64,000 nucleotides of DNA, from positions 1 through 64,000 of the forward strand of contig CAYQES010000001.1 of the NCBI GenBank assembly GCA_964416595.1. The letters run 5' to 3'. The position numbers and the translations under genes were made by a program. The notes under the pieces are model-generated. The model ran no database searches. It was not told where the DNA came from and saw only the letters and a program-made list of their open reading frames with translations. This DNA is from JAKFYM01 sp964416595. GTDB lineage: Bacteria; Bdellovibrionota; UBA1018; CAIPTA01. Positions 16,978-25,354 of this stretch are shown here, piece after piece; position 1 is the stretch's first letter; each line of letters opens with the position of its first letter.

Positions 16978-18500
16978 CGTTTCGTTTTCCCCAGCAATAA
17001 GCCACGCTGAAAAGCCCGCTCATGGGCGAGCTTCGTGCGCACAAAAAGCGCCATGGAATTTTCCCCACCAATTGCCGCCGCTTCCGCTTGCGTGATTCCT
17101 TCTGCGCCTCCAAGCTGAAGCGCTTGTAGCTCCTCTTCCGAGAGCGCACCACCCTCTTGTAAACCCAACTCATCCGTTAAAGCAGCTACGGTGGAATCCA
17201 ATTCGGAACCCGCAATGCCCACGGCTCCTTCGTCTAAATTTTTGGTACCGAAGAGCTTATTCATTTCTTCTTTTTGCTTTTCTGGGCTTGCTCCCGTGCC
17301 ACTCCCCGCTGTGCTATAGGCACCTTCTTCTGCCACGGAGGCAGGAGCCCGGGAGCCCGCAGAGATCCCTTCTTTTGCGCTGAGTGTTTCAGTAGATGTA
17401 GCTCCAGAAGGCATTCCAGCAGTAGAAGTGGTAGTGCCATTGGAAGTTGCAGGCATGCTACTACTAGCACCAGAACTTTCTTGTGTGGAGGCTCCACCCA
17501 AATTTGTTGGAGTGATGCCGGCAATTCCCACTTTCTTTGTATCTGTGCCTTTATTATTAGAGGGTGGGCTATAGGATTCGGAGCGGTAGGAAATTCCTGG
17601 AGAAGAAGCGCCTTCGCCAGAGCCCAATTGCACGTTCGGAATGTTTACTCCTGTGCCTTGGGTTGGGCTACTTGCAGCGCCATTTTCCGTTTCAGAAATG
17701 CTACCCAACTTTTCTGAGGACATTTTAGTTTTTCCCGCAAGGGATTCGTATTCCGCGATCTTTTTAAGATGGTCGCTTTTCGCCGATTGAACTTGTTCCT
17801 GAAATTTCTCTCCTCCCCGCTTAGCTTTCGCTTGCTCTTCATAGAGCGGGTTTACGTTCTTATTGTATTCATTGATCGTGGAGGCTCCGCCGTCCGTAGC
17901 CGCCACTTCCCCACCGTTATTAGAGAGTTGCCCGCCACTTATCCCCGAGGCAGTATATATTTTCTCTTTAATAGAAGAGGCGATTTCAGGATTTTGATTG
18001 GCATCATTCACGGCTTTATTGAGAGCGGCTGTCATCTCTCTTTTATCATTTAAGTATTTCTCCATGGCCCTTTGGTTGGCGGCAATGGCTTTATTCACCT
18101 CTTTTTGCGCTAACTCTAATTCCTGGATCAATTGCTGCTCTAATTGCGCTGCTTTTTTATAATTTTCAGCAGAACTTGCAGTACAGCCCGCTTGGGAGCA
18201 ATTAACTAGACTTTTGATTTCCTGGCATTTGGCGTTGTAGCTTGCCCTATATTTTTGGGCCTCTTCCTGCATCTTGAGGTAGGTATCCATGCAGGCGGAG
18301 ACATATTTCTTATTGAGCCGTTGAGCGGCTTTGGAATCTACCCCTGCTCGCCAATCTAAGTTCTTTTGGCAAAACTCCTTGATTTGTTCTTCCTTCCAGC
18401 TGGCATATTGGGCCAATTCCCCTATGCTGCCGCCGCAACTAGCGGAGGCCCCCATAGGGAGTAAAAGCAGGATAAGGATGGAAATAAGCCCGCAAACCAT
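16974..18500 (-). CDS. Large exported Ser/Thr/Gly-rich coiled-coil protein, unknown
   Basis: A 508-residue precursor with a signal peptide (MVCGLISILILLLLPMGASA, then SCGG). ATG 18500 follows AAAGAGG. Residues about 30-180 are helical and charged with four Cys (including CQEIKSLVNCSQAGC), suggesting disulphide-bonded coiled coil. Residues about 230-420 are low-complexity (Ser, Thr, Gly, Ala: SSGASSSMPATSNG, TSTAGMPSGATST). The last 80 residues are ordered and end in the basic LLLGKTKR. No known family is recognised. It could be a periplasmic or surface linker protein. Confidence 0.72.
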   Translation of the reverse strand: MVCGLISILILLLLPMGASASCGGSIGELAQYASWKEEQIKEFCQKNLDWRAGVDSKAAQRLNKKYVSACMDTYLKMQEEAQKYRASYNAKCQEIKSLVNCSQAGCTASSAENYKKAAQLEQQLIQELELAQKEVNKAIAANQRAMEKYLNDKREMTAALNKAVNDANQNPEIASSIKEKIYTASGISGGQLSNNGGEVAATDGGASTINEYNKNVNPLYEEQAKAKRGGEKFQEQVQSAKSDHLKKIAEYESLAGKTKMSSEKLGSISETENGAASSPTQGTGVNIPNVQLGSGEGASSPGISYRSESYSPPSNNKGTDTKKVGIAGITPTNLGGASTQESSGASSSMPATSNGTTTSTAGMPSGATSTETLSAKEGISAGSRAPASVAEEGAYSTAGSGTGASPEKQKEEMNKLFGTKNLDEGAVGIAGSELDSTVAALTDELGLQEGGALSEEELQALQLGGAEGITQAEAAAIGGENSMALFVRTKLAHERAFQRGLLLGKTKR

Positions 18501-18683
18501 GCCTCTTTATCGGCCAAAAAAGTCTGGGGATTTAGAAAAAAATCTTTTGTTTTCAATGCCTTAGATTATTAAGGAATAAATAGGCCGAAAGCAGGTATCT
18601 ATTGAATAATAAATGACTTTTTCTCCATCTTTCCCCGGCGTTTGGTTGATTTTTCTAGTAAACAATAGCAATATGCTAGCGCT

Positions 18684-19871
18684 ATGCGTTATTTTCTGGC
18701 CGCCTGCCTCATTTTACTCCCTGCCTGCTCCAAGAAAGAGACTTCCATTTCCTTGGTGCGAGAGATCCCATTTGCCTCCGAAAGCGCCGCCACAGCCGCT
18801 AAACAAAAGGCCCAATTAGAGTGCGTGGACCGCCTCCACTGCCCCACACAAGTGGGCCTGCTATTGGTGAGAAAAGGTGCATCCCTTTTATCCTGCACAA
18901 GCTTCCTCATTGCGGAAGATACCTTAGCCACAAACTCCCATTGTTTAGCCTCCATTGCGGATTCCTCGGCTTGCGCCGAAAGAGTGGAAGTTATTTTTCC
19001 CAGTAACGGATCCCTTCCAGAGGCCCGTTTTCCTTGCCAAGAACTTCTGCATGCCAGCCGGCCTCCTAATAACCACTCTCCGGATTTTGCATTGGTTAAA
19101 TTAGCGCCCACAGGCCGTAAACCTCTGCCTTTATCCAAAACGGGCGTAGCTTCAGACAAAAATTATTTATCCTATAAAATCTTCCCAGGCAAAAGCGCTT
19201 CCGGCGTGCTGCAATCTCAAAAATGCCATAGCGCTGGAAACTCTTACCGTTTTCCTCTCTACCAAAATGAAAAAGATAGCGTGTTTCTCGTGGGGGATTG
19301 CCCTTCGGCCCCGGGAAATTCTGGCTCCCCTATCTTAAATCATGAGGGCCGCGTAGCCGGCATTCTCCAAGCAGAACTGCCGATCACGGAACGGCAAAAA
19401 CAAGCGTGGATGCCCTATCTTTTAGGAGAAGGATTCGCTCCGCTGGCCTTAGGCACAAGTATCCATTGCCTGAACGAAAATTGCGCCCCCTTGAGAGATG
19501 AAATTGAACCCCCAAGAATTGAGGATTTTTCTTTAAGGCCCGCCATGAATGAACTCCTCAACGCCTATAAACATCCACTTTTTCAGTGGCAAACAGAAAC
19601 CACTCGCTCCTGGGCACTACTACGGGAAGAAACGCTTACACCCGTTTGTTTTGCCATGCTGCCGAAAGAAAATAGCGCAGATATTCGCATCCCAAAAATC
19701 CAAGCGAAGATCTTTTTTAACCGCTATATGCAAATGCAGCCTAAGATTTCTGTTCTTGAAGAAACGATGCATCAGTTTTCGTTCAACTTAGAACAATTGC
19801 AAAAAATTGGAGCCAGCGAAGTAAAAAAAGATGGAGAATCTTTAGGGAGCTTGCAGTTGTGCGCTTTCTAA
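18684..19871 (+). CDS. Trypsin-like serine protease lipoprotein
   Basis: A 395-residue precursor with a lipobox (ILLPACSKK; Cys15). The chymotrypsin-fold triad can be placed as His86 (TNSHC), Asp134 (PDFALVKL) and Ser213 (APGNSGSPI). Extra Cys pairs (SCTSF/NSHC, CHSAG/GDCPS) are typical of secreted S1 proteases. About 150 residues after the protease domain have no recognised fold. It is probably anchored in the outer or inner membrane facing the periplasm. It stands alone on this strand and its 3' end overlaps the acyl-CoA ligase gene by 30 bp. Confidence 0.85.
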   Translation: MRYFLAACLILLPACSKKETSISLVREIPFASESAATAAKQKAQLECVDRLHCPTQVGLLLVRKGASLLSCTSFLIAEDTLATNSHCLASIADSSACAERVEVIFPSNGSLPEARFPCQELLHASRPPNNHSPDFALVKLAPTGRKPLPLSKTGVASDKNYLSYKIFPGKSASGVLQSQKCHSAGNSYRFPLYQNEKDSVFLVGDCPSAPGNSGSPILNHEGRVAGILQAELPITERQKQAWMPYLLGEGFAPLALGTSIHCLNENCAPLRDEIEPPRIEDFSLRPAMNELLNAYKHPLFQWQTETTRSWALLREETLTPVCFAMLPKENSADIRIPKIQAKIFFNRYMQMQPKISVLEETMHQFSFNLEQLQKIGASEVKKDGESLGSLQLCAF

Positions 19872-21341
19872 AAGCGCGCGTTTTAAGATTTTTCCGCTAT
19901 GGCCCTTGGGCAATTCCGGTAAATGCACAAAACTCTTAGGCACCTTGTATTTAGCCAAGCCTTGCAGGCAAAAATCTTTTAATTCTTCTTCCGGCAACCC
20001 CAAGCCATTTTCCGTGGCATAGAAGCAGCGCCCAACTTCTCCCCACTTGGAGTCACTCACGCCTACCACGGCCACTTCCCGAATTTTTTGGAAAGAACGT
20101 AAGTATTGTTCCACCTCTGCCGGATAAACATTCTCGGCGCCAGAAATGTACATATCCTTTTTGCGGCCCACCACGTAGAAATAGCCTTCTCTATCCCGCT
20201 TCACGAGATCGCCCGTGGCGAGCCACTCGTCTTGGTGTGGAGGTTTTCCCCAATAGCCAGGAGTGCAGGTTGGTCCACGTAAATGTAGCTCCCCCACTTC
20301 TTCGGGGCCAAGCAATTCTTGGCCATCGTTGCCCACGATTTTCACGTCCACATAGAAATTAGGAAAACCAATGGAACCAATTTTTCTTAATGCATCTTCT
20401 TCATTGAGGGAAAACACATTTGGACCAAATTCCGTAAGCCCATACCCCTGCCGCACTGGAATTCCTCGAGCGGCCCAAGTGCGGATGAGTTCCACTGGCA
20501 TAGGCTCCCCGCCAACAATCGCGTAACGGATCGAGGGAAGATCCAAAGAAAAATTTTCTGCCCGGGCCATCATATCCATCATCGTAGGAACGCCAAAAAG
20601 AATGCTGACTTTTTCTTCGGCCGCCAAGGCCAACACCCGCTCAGGGTCGAATTTTTTCAGCATCACGATACTCGCGCCATGGTGAAAAAAAGGAGTTGTG
20701 AGCACATTCCAGCCGGAGGTGTGAAAGAGCGGATGAAAAATAATCGCAGAATCTTTGGGCGTGATTTCGAGGCGAAGCCCCGTGTTCACGGAGTTCCAAA
20801 AAAGCATTTTATTGGTGATCAATGCGCCCTTCGGCGCACCCGTAGTGCCCGAGGTGTAGAGAATCATCACGGGAGAATCCGCAGTGCCCTGCACTTCGAG
20901 TGGAGCAGTAAAAGATTTTGTGAACAATAAATCTTCAAGATCCGTGAACGACAGAACTTTCATTTCATTCTCTACGTTGCCCCGGAAATTTTCTTGGCAA
21001 AAAAGGATTTTAGCGCCGGAATCTTGCAGTACGTGGCTAACTTCCCGGGCCGTGAAACGAAAATTCACAGGCACCAAAATGGCGCCCAAGCGTTGCAAAG
21101 CAAAATAGAGAAATATGGTTTCGGGTTCATTCTGGGCCAGCACCGCCACCCGATCGCCCACAGCAATGCCATGCTGATCGGCCAATTCTTTTGCCAGCAC
21201 GCAAGATCGCTCAAATAATTCTTGGTAGGTAAAATTTCGACGGGAATCTGCGCAGCGAAGAGCTATGCGTCTTGGGCTATAAAGGGCCCAACGTTTTAGC
21301 CAATCTAATTCGAGCTTCTCCATTAGGTGTCGTAAGCCCAT
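19842..21341 (-). CDS. AMP-dependent acyl-CoA synthetase/ligase
   Basis: A 499-residue adenylate-forming enzyme. Motifs in order: MILYTSGTTGAPKGALIT (P-loop), HPLFHTSGW, GYGLTEFGP, TGDLVKRDREGYFYVVGR, KDMYISGAENVYP and the catalytic lysine in GHSGKILKRALL. It activates a carboxylic or fatty acid to acyl-AMP and then the CoA thioester; the substrate is not determinable here. It overlaps the KAS III gene by 19 bp and shares its strand, so the two are translationally linked. The ligase probably supplies or takes thioesters for the unusual KAS III. Confidence 0.92.
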   Translation of the reverse strand: MGLRHLMEKLELDWLKRWALYSPRRIALRCADSRRNFTYQELFERSCVLAKELADQHGIAVGDRVAVLAQNEPETIFLYFALQRLGAILVPVNFRFTAREVSHVLQDSGAKILFCQENFRGNVENEMKVLSFTDLEDLLFTKSFTAPLEVQGTADSPVMILYTSGTTGAPKGALITNKMLFWNSVNTGLRLEITPKDSAIIFHPLFHTSGWNVLTTPFFHHGASIVMLKKFDPERVLALAAEEKVSILFGVPTMMDMMARAENFSLDLPSIRYAIVGGEPMPVELIRTWAARGIPVRQGYGLTEFGPNVFSLNEEDALRKIGSIGFPNFYVDVKIVGNDGQELLGPEEVGELHLRGPTCTPGYWGKPPHQDEWLATGDLVKRDREGYFYVVGRKKDMYISGAENVYPAEVEQYLRSFQKIREVAVVGVSDSKWGEVGRCFYATENGLGLPEEELKDFCLQGLAKYKVPKSFVHLPELPKGHSGKILKRALLESAQLQAP

Positions 21342-22327
21342 TCTAAGGCTATCGCCGCCATGGCCACGCCTCCGCCACTACCCACCAATAAAACCACATC
21401 GCCCTTTTTTAGTTTTTTATGCTGGGCGGCGTCAGCCAAGGCCATGGGAATACAAGCCGAGCCCGTATAGCCGTAGCGGTCCATGATGTTGTAGCTCATG
21501 GATTCCGGGAGACCGAGATTCTTCAAGGTTTCTTGGATGGTGCCAATATTGATTTGGGTAAGAAACAAAAGTTTTACGTCTTCTAAGCGTTTATGGGCTT
21601 GGTCTAACACCAAGTTCACTAATCGCGGCCAGTGGGTGGAATTAGTATCCAGAGGAATTTTTTTGGCAAAACGTAAGAGATGATCTTTCTTTGCCACCAC
21701 TTCAGCATCCACGGGCAAAAAGGTTCCGCCCCCATAAATGCCCATATAGTCGTGGAATTCGCCGAGGGTAAATAATTTTGAGGCCAGGATTCCAGGATGC
21801 TGCGTATCGCGACTAGCTTTCACCACCACGGCTCCTGCGCCATCCGCAAAGAGTGAAGCGATTTTATGGTCGTCCCAGTTTAAAAATTTCGACATTCCAT
21901 ACGCGCCAACCACCACAATATTTTGGTAGCGTTCATCGGCCTGAATGTATTTGGACGCCACATCCAGAGCTGTCACAAAGCCCGCGCAAGCACTGTTAAG
22001 ATCGAAAGTGCCCGCTTTTTTTAATCCCATTTTATGCTGCACCACAGAAGCGGTGGAGGGAGAAAGATAATCGGGAGTGTCCGTGGCCACGATCAATAGA
22101 TCCACGTCCTCTTTTTGCACTCCAGCCACAGCCAAAGCCCGCTCCACGGCAGGAACGATGAGATCGCTCGTGCTTTGGGATTGATCCATAAAATAACGCT
22201 GGTGGATATTTCGCTTCTCCCGAAGAAACGTATCAATATCCATCTTGTAGCGTTCATTAAAGTAAGAGTTAGGAACCAAATTTTCCGGATGATACAGGCC
22301 CGCTCCGGCAATATAAGACTTTCTCAT
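21323..22327 (-). CDS. Ketoacyl-ACP synthase III-like enzyme with altered triad
   Basis: A 334-residue thiolase-fold protein of FabH length. Cys114 sits in the conserved NSACAGF nucleophile motif, and GDVVLLVGSGGGVAMAA near the end is family-typical. However, the usual PHQAN motif is FLTQIN, placing Thr257 where the catalytic His should be, and the usual GNTSAAS motif is GYTGSAC, placing Tyr287 where the catalytic Asn should be. His and Asn drive malonyl-ACP decarboxylation in FabH, so this enzyme may instead transfer or hydrolyse acyl groups. It is head-to-head with a FabG-like SDR and co-directional with an acyl-CoA ligase, suggesting a small acyl-derived product pathway rather than housekeeping fatty acid synthesis. 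Confidence 0.88.
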   Translation of the reverse strand: MRKSYIAGAGLYHPENLVPNSYFNERYKMDIDTFLREKRNIHQRYFMDQSQSTSDLIVPAVERALAVAGVQKEDVDLLIVATDTPDYLSPSTASVVQHKMGLKKAGTFDLNSACAGFVTALDVASKYIQADERYQNIVVVGAYGMSKFLNWDDHKIASLFADGAGAVVVKASRDTQHPGILASKLFTLGEFHDYMGIYGGGTFLPVDAEVVAKKDHLLRFAKKIPLDTNSTHWPRLVNLVLDQAHKRLEDVKLLFLTQINIGTIQETLKNLGLPESMSYNIMDRYGYTGSACIPMALADAAQHKKLKKGDVVLLVGSGGGVAMAAIALEWAYDT

Positions 22328-22393
22328 TTCTTCCCCATCATATACTGACCATTTCTTGACGGAATATAAACCTCACGGGTATACCACCGGAAC

Positions 22394-23140
22394 ATGAATA
22401 TTCAATACCAATTCCAAGGCAAAACAGCTCTCGTAACTGGCGGTGCGGCCGGCATCGGATTCGACATCACTCGCACATTCTTGCAAGCCGGCGCGGCAGT
22501 GGCCGTATGGGATTATTCGGACTCGGCCCTCGAGATGGCGCGCAAAGAATTAAGCCCCTTTGGCGAAAAGGTAGTTTTCACAAAAGTAGACGTGAGCAAT
22601 TCTGCTTCTTGCCAAGCCGCCGCTGCGGAGCTGCCTTTTGCTCTCGATATTCTTGTAAACAATGCGGGTATTACGCGGGATAAAAGTTTTAAAAAAATGA
22701 GCACGGAAGAATGGGACAGCGTGATCGCCACCAACCTTTCGGGCCTCTTCCATGTTACAAAAAACGTTTTCGAGAAATTTAATTCTACTTCTTCCCAAAA
22801 ACGCATCATCAATATTTCCAGCATCGTGGGTTTATTTGGCAACTTCGGCCAGACAAACTACGCCGCAGCCAAAGCCGGCGTGATCGCCATGACAAAAACC
22901 TGGGCGCGGGAATTTTCCCGCTCTGGCTTCACTGTAAACGCCGTGGCCCCGGGATTTATTTCCACCAAAATGACAGAAGCCATGCCGCCAGAAGTATTGC
23001 AGCAAATGGCCGCTAAAGTTCCTTTGCAGCGCTTGGGAAAAACCTCTGATATCGCCAATGCTTGTTTATTTTTGGCGAGCGACGAAGCCGCTTATATTTC
23101 CGGCACCGTGCTCAGCGTGGATGGCGCCCTAACTCTCTAA
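22394..23140 (+). CDS. Short-chain dehydrogenase/reductase, FabG-like
   Basis: A 248-residue classical SDR. The nucleotide motif is VTGGAAGIGFDI, followed by NNAGIT, the active-site Ser in INISSIVG and YxxxK as NYAAAKAG. The PGFISTKMTEAMP and LASDEAAYISGTVLSVDG segments match 3-oxoacyl-ACP reductase-type enzymes. It likely reduces a keto-acyl thioester with NADPH. Gene start is 66 bp from the divergent KAS III gene and it is followed 18 nt later by an exported hydrolase, giving a divergent acyl-metabolism cluster. Confidence 0.93.
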   Translation: MNIQYQFQGKTALVTGGAAGIGFDITRTFLQAGAAVAVWDYSDSALEMARKELSPFGEKVVFTKVDVSNSASCQAAAAELPFALDILVNNAGITRDKSFKKMSTEEWDSVIATNLSGLFHVTKNVFEKFNSTSSQKRIINISSIVGLFGNFGQTNYAAAKAGVIAMTKTWAREFSRSGFTVNAVAPGFISTKMTEAMPPEVLQQMAAKVPLQRLGKTSDIANACLFLASDEAAYISGTVLSVDGALTL

Positions 23141-23158
23141 AATAATTCCGGGGGGAAT

Positions 23159-24115
23159 ATGCATCTTCTTCTATCACTATTCTTAAGCCTACCTGCGCTT
23201 GCAGGTTCGTTTTTATCCATCGATGGGGAGCAATTTTTTTACGAACATAAACCCGCCGCTATGGGCGCACCCACTTTGGTGCTTTTGAATGGACTCACCT
23301 ACTCCACGGAAAGCTGGAATGCTTTTGCGAAATCCTTGGAAACGCTAAATCCTAAAATCGGAATCTTGCGCTATGACATGCGTGGCATGGGAGAAACACT
23401 GCAAGCGGGCACCTTGCCCGTGCAATACGCGATTCCCTACGGGAACCAAGCCACCACGCTAAAAAAGATTTTAGGAAAATTAAAAATCAAGAAGGCCGCT
23501 CTTGTGGGCCTCTCTTACGGAGCGGGCATTGGTCTAGAATTCGCCAGACTTTTTCCTAATTCTGTTACGCAATTGATTGTAATGGCGCCTTTTACGGAAC
23601 CCCTAGAAGCCCAAGACCGCTTAATCCGCATGCAAGTAGCAGCGAACCGTTTAGCATTCCCTTTCAATCCCGCCACGGACGATGAACTCTACGATTTTTT
23701 CTTGCGGCAATTTATTTACGCTACTTACCCACAAGCCGAGCCCGTACTGCTCGGAGATTTAAATAAACTGGAAGCTGTATTTCGCATGGTGCAAGGGATT
23801 CGTTTTTTTAGAGCTACAGATATTAGTAAAGAATTAGATGTGCCTGTGCATCTTTTAGTGGCCAACCAAGATCAATACATTCCTCAAGAAGTGATGGATC
23901 GTTTTTGGAAATCTTTGCCAAAACGCGTGCGCGGGAGTCGCATCAATATTTCCGAAACGGAACACAAAATCCCTGAAGCGATCCCCGATTTCAGCGCCGC
24001 CTGGGTGCTCGAGTGTTTGAGCAATGCTGAGCTACAAAAAGGAAAAGTTTTTTCCGGTAGCACAGAACGCTTCGAGGCCCGCTCAGGATCCTTGGTGATT
24101 TCTTTAAAGCGTTAA
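23159..24115 (+). CDS. Exported alpha/beta hydrolase
   Basis: A 318-residue precursor; GGGGGGAAT precedes ATG. A short signal peptide is likely (MHLLLSLFLSLPALAG). The fold shows the oxyanion segment LLNGLTYSTESW, the nucleophile elbow GLSYGAG, an acid in ANQDQYIP and a His in ETEHKIPEA, so the triad looks complete. Probable esterase or lipase acting outside the cytoplasm. It sits between a FabG-like SDR and a cytosolic hydrolase with short gaps; whether it works on the product of the cluster is inference. Confidence 0.85.
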   Translation: MHLLLSLFLSLPALAGSFLSIDGEQFFYEHKPAAMGAPTLVLLNGLTYSTESWNAFAKSLETLNPKIGILRYDMRGMGETLQAGTLPVQYAIPYGNQATTLKKILGKLKIKKAALVGLSYGAGIGLEFARLFPNSVTQLIVMAPFTEPLEAQDRLIRMQVAANRLAFPFNPATDDELYDFFLRQFIYATYPQAEPVLLGDLNKLEAVFRMVQGIRFFRATDISKELDVPVHLLVANQDQYIPQEVMDRFWKSLPKRVRGSRINISETEHKIPEAIPDFSAAWVLECLSNAELQKGKVFSGSTERFEARSGSLVISLKR

Positions 24116-24118
24116 GTT

Positions 24119-24958
24119 ATGCCGTATTTCGTAAAACAAGGCGCCCGCCTCCACTATGAAATCAAGACCTCTGGCCTAGAGCACGACACTCTATTTCTTC
24201 ATGGAAATTTAGCGTCGAACGTTTGGTGGGAACCACTAGCGAAAGAAGTGGGTACCGGCGGTAAGGGCCGCATGATTCTTGCCGAGTGGCGGGGATGTGG
24301 CGGCAGCCAAGAGTTTTCTGGATTTGATTTGGCCACTTTAGCGCAAGACTGCAATGATTTGCTTGCACATTTGAGTGTAGAGAAAGTGGATCTTGTGGCC
24401 CATTCCACCGGCGGCTTGATTGCTTTGCATGCGATGGCCGCGGAACCTGAACGCTATCGCAAGGCTTTGCTGCTTGATTCTGTGGCACCCGAAGGCGTGC
24501 AGTTTGGACCAGAAATGCGGGATGCATTCCAACGCATGAGCCAGGATAAAGATTTTTGTGCGGCGATTATTCTTAGTACTATTCATGAAACAAAATTAGA
24601 TCCTGCACTGGCCCAAAAAATTGTGGACAGCGCTTTCTCTGTTTCCCCAAAAATTTGGCAAGGCGTTCCGGATCTTTTAGAAGCCCCTCCAGTTTTAGAT
24701 TTTTCCCGTTTGATTCATCCGATTTTGGTGGCGCATGGAAAGCTGGATACGGTGCTGCCTTGGGAGAAATCTCAAAGCCTCGCCGAAGCCCTTCCTAGGG
24801 GGAAATTTTTTTTGCTGCCCAATAGGGGGCATTGCACTAACGTAGAAGATCCCGCACTCTTGGCGAGCCTACTAATCAAGTTTTTTCAGTTCCAAAACGA
24901 AACTGCCGCTCCGCACACTGGCCCCAGCTTACCCAAATTGGAACCAGAAACAGCTTAA
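24119..24958 (+). CDS. Cytosolic alpha/beta hydrolase
   Basis: A 279-residue hydrolase with no signal peptide, starting 3 nt after the previous stop. Visible elements are LHGNLASNVWW (oxyanion), the nucleophile elbow VAHSTGG, the acid in AHGKLDTVLPW and the His in NRGHCTNVEDP. Length and layout match general esterases, epoxide hydrolases and dehalogenase relatives, so the substrate is open. As the last gene of the SDR-hydrolase-hydrolase run it may release or modify an acyl product. The first hydrolase has an export signal and this one does not, so they are not simple duplicates acting at one place. Confidence 0.87.
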   Translation: MPYFVKQGARLHYEIKTSGLEHDTLFLHGNLASNVWWEPLAKEVGTGGKGRMILAEWRGCGGSQEFSGFDLATLAQDCNDLLAHLSVEKVDLVAHSTGGLIALHAMAAEPERYRKALLLDSVAPEGVQFGPEMRDAFQRMSQDKDFCAAIILSTIHETKLDPALAQKIVDSAFSVSPKIWQGVPDLLEAPPVLDFSRLIHPILVAHGKLDTVLPWEKSQSLAEALPRGKFFLLPNRGHCTNVEDPALLASLLIKFFQFQNETAAPHTGPSLPKLEPETA

Positions 24959-24964
24959 GTGACG

Positions 24965-24983
24965 CGCAAAATCATTTTTTGCG
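24965..24983 (+). terminator. Hairpin after the hydrolase operon
   Basis: CGCAAAA (24965-24971) pairs with TTTTGCG (24977-24983). No T tract follows, so it is a weak terminator candidate; being about 120 nt before the sRNA start it could also be an activator-binding dyad. Confidence 0.3.
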
Positions 24984-25069
24984 GCGCATATTAGAAATAA
25001 AATCACCAATATAATTCAATAGTTAAATTCACGAACAAAATACATTTTTTTGTCTTGAAAACAAAAGCG

Positions 25070-25086
25070 TTGGCACATCACTTGCT
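25070..25086 (+). promoter_or_regulatory. Sigma-54 (-24/-12) promoter of a small RNA
   Basis: TTGGCAC at 25070-25076 and TTGCT at 25082-25086 give TGGCAC-N5-TTGCT, with GG (25072-25073) and GC (25084-25085) exactly 12 nt apart, as RpoN requires. Predicted transcription start is about 25097. It faces the structured transcript and no gene start follows it on this strand before the convergent flavoprotein gene. Confidence 0.7.
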
Positions 25087-25096
25087 TTTTAGAAGA

Positions 25097-25214
25097 TGTA
25101 GCCAAAATGAATTTGGCTAAGAAAAAGGCCATTTTTCCAAAAGTCTTCATTCCTTACCACCAAGGAATAATTCCCCTCCATACAAAAGACTTAAGGAAGA
25201 GTGGCCTTTTTTTT
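25097..25214 (+). ncRNA. Candidate sigma-54-dependent small RNA, about 118 nt
   Basis: The predicted transcript begins at a perfect 8-bp hairpin (TAGCCAAA 25099-25106 with TTTGGCTA 25112-25119). A longer structure follows: an outer stem AAAAAGGCCA (25122-25131) with TGGCCTTTTT (25202-25211), a second stem AAGTCTT (25141-25147) with AAGACTT (25186-25192), and an inner hairpin ATTCCTT (25149-25155) with AAGGAAT (25162-25168). The segment 25169-25185, containing TTCCCCTCCATAC, is left single-stranded and resembles an anti-Shine-Dalgarno seed. The structure closes into a T8 tract. An open frame from ATG 25107 begins in the first loop without a ribosome site, so I treat this as RNA. The gene lies between two convergent 3' ends, an ordinary place for an sRNA. 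No known Rfam family is recognised. Confidence 0.65.
25122..25214 (+). terminator. Rho-independent terminator of the small RNA
   Basis: The outer stem GGCCA/TGGCC, flanked by A5 and T8 (25207-25214), closes the structured RNA and gives a classical intrinsic terminator. The branched interior makes it larger than usual. Confidence 0.65.
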
Positions 25215-25354
25215 GTGCATTTTTTCAGCGCTGTCGTTTTAAAACGAGTTGCAGCGCATTCATCAAGTCATTGGTATTTCGTTTACACGTTGTTCAGAAG
25301 GCAAGTGTTTTTTAGTCGCCAGAAGATCTCTGCCATAATTTACGGCGACTGGCC

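Noticed and set aside
19842..24958. A canonical oleABCD olefin cluster
   Set aside because: The thiolase lacks the His/Asn residues and the reductase is a FabG-type SDR, not the extended OleD type.
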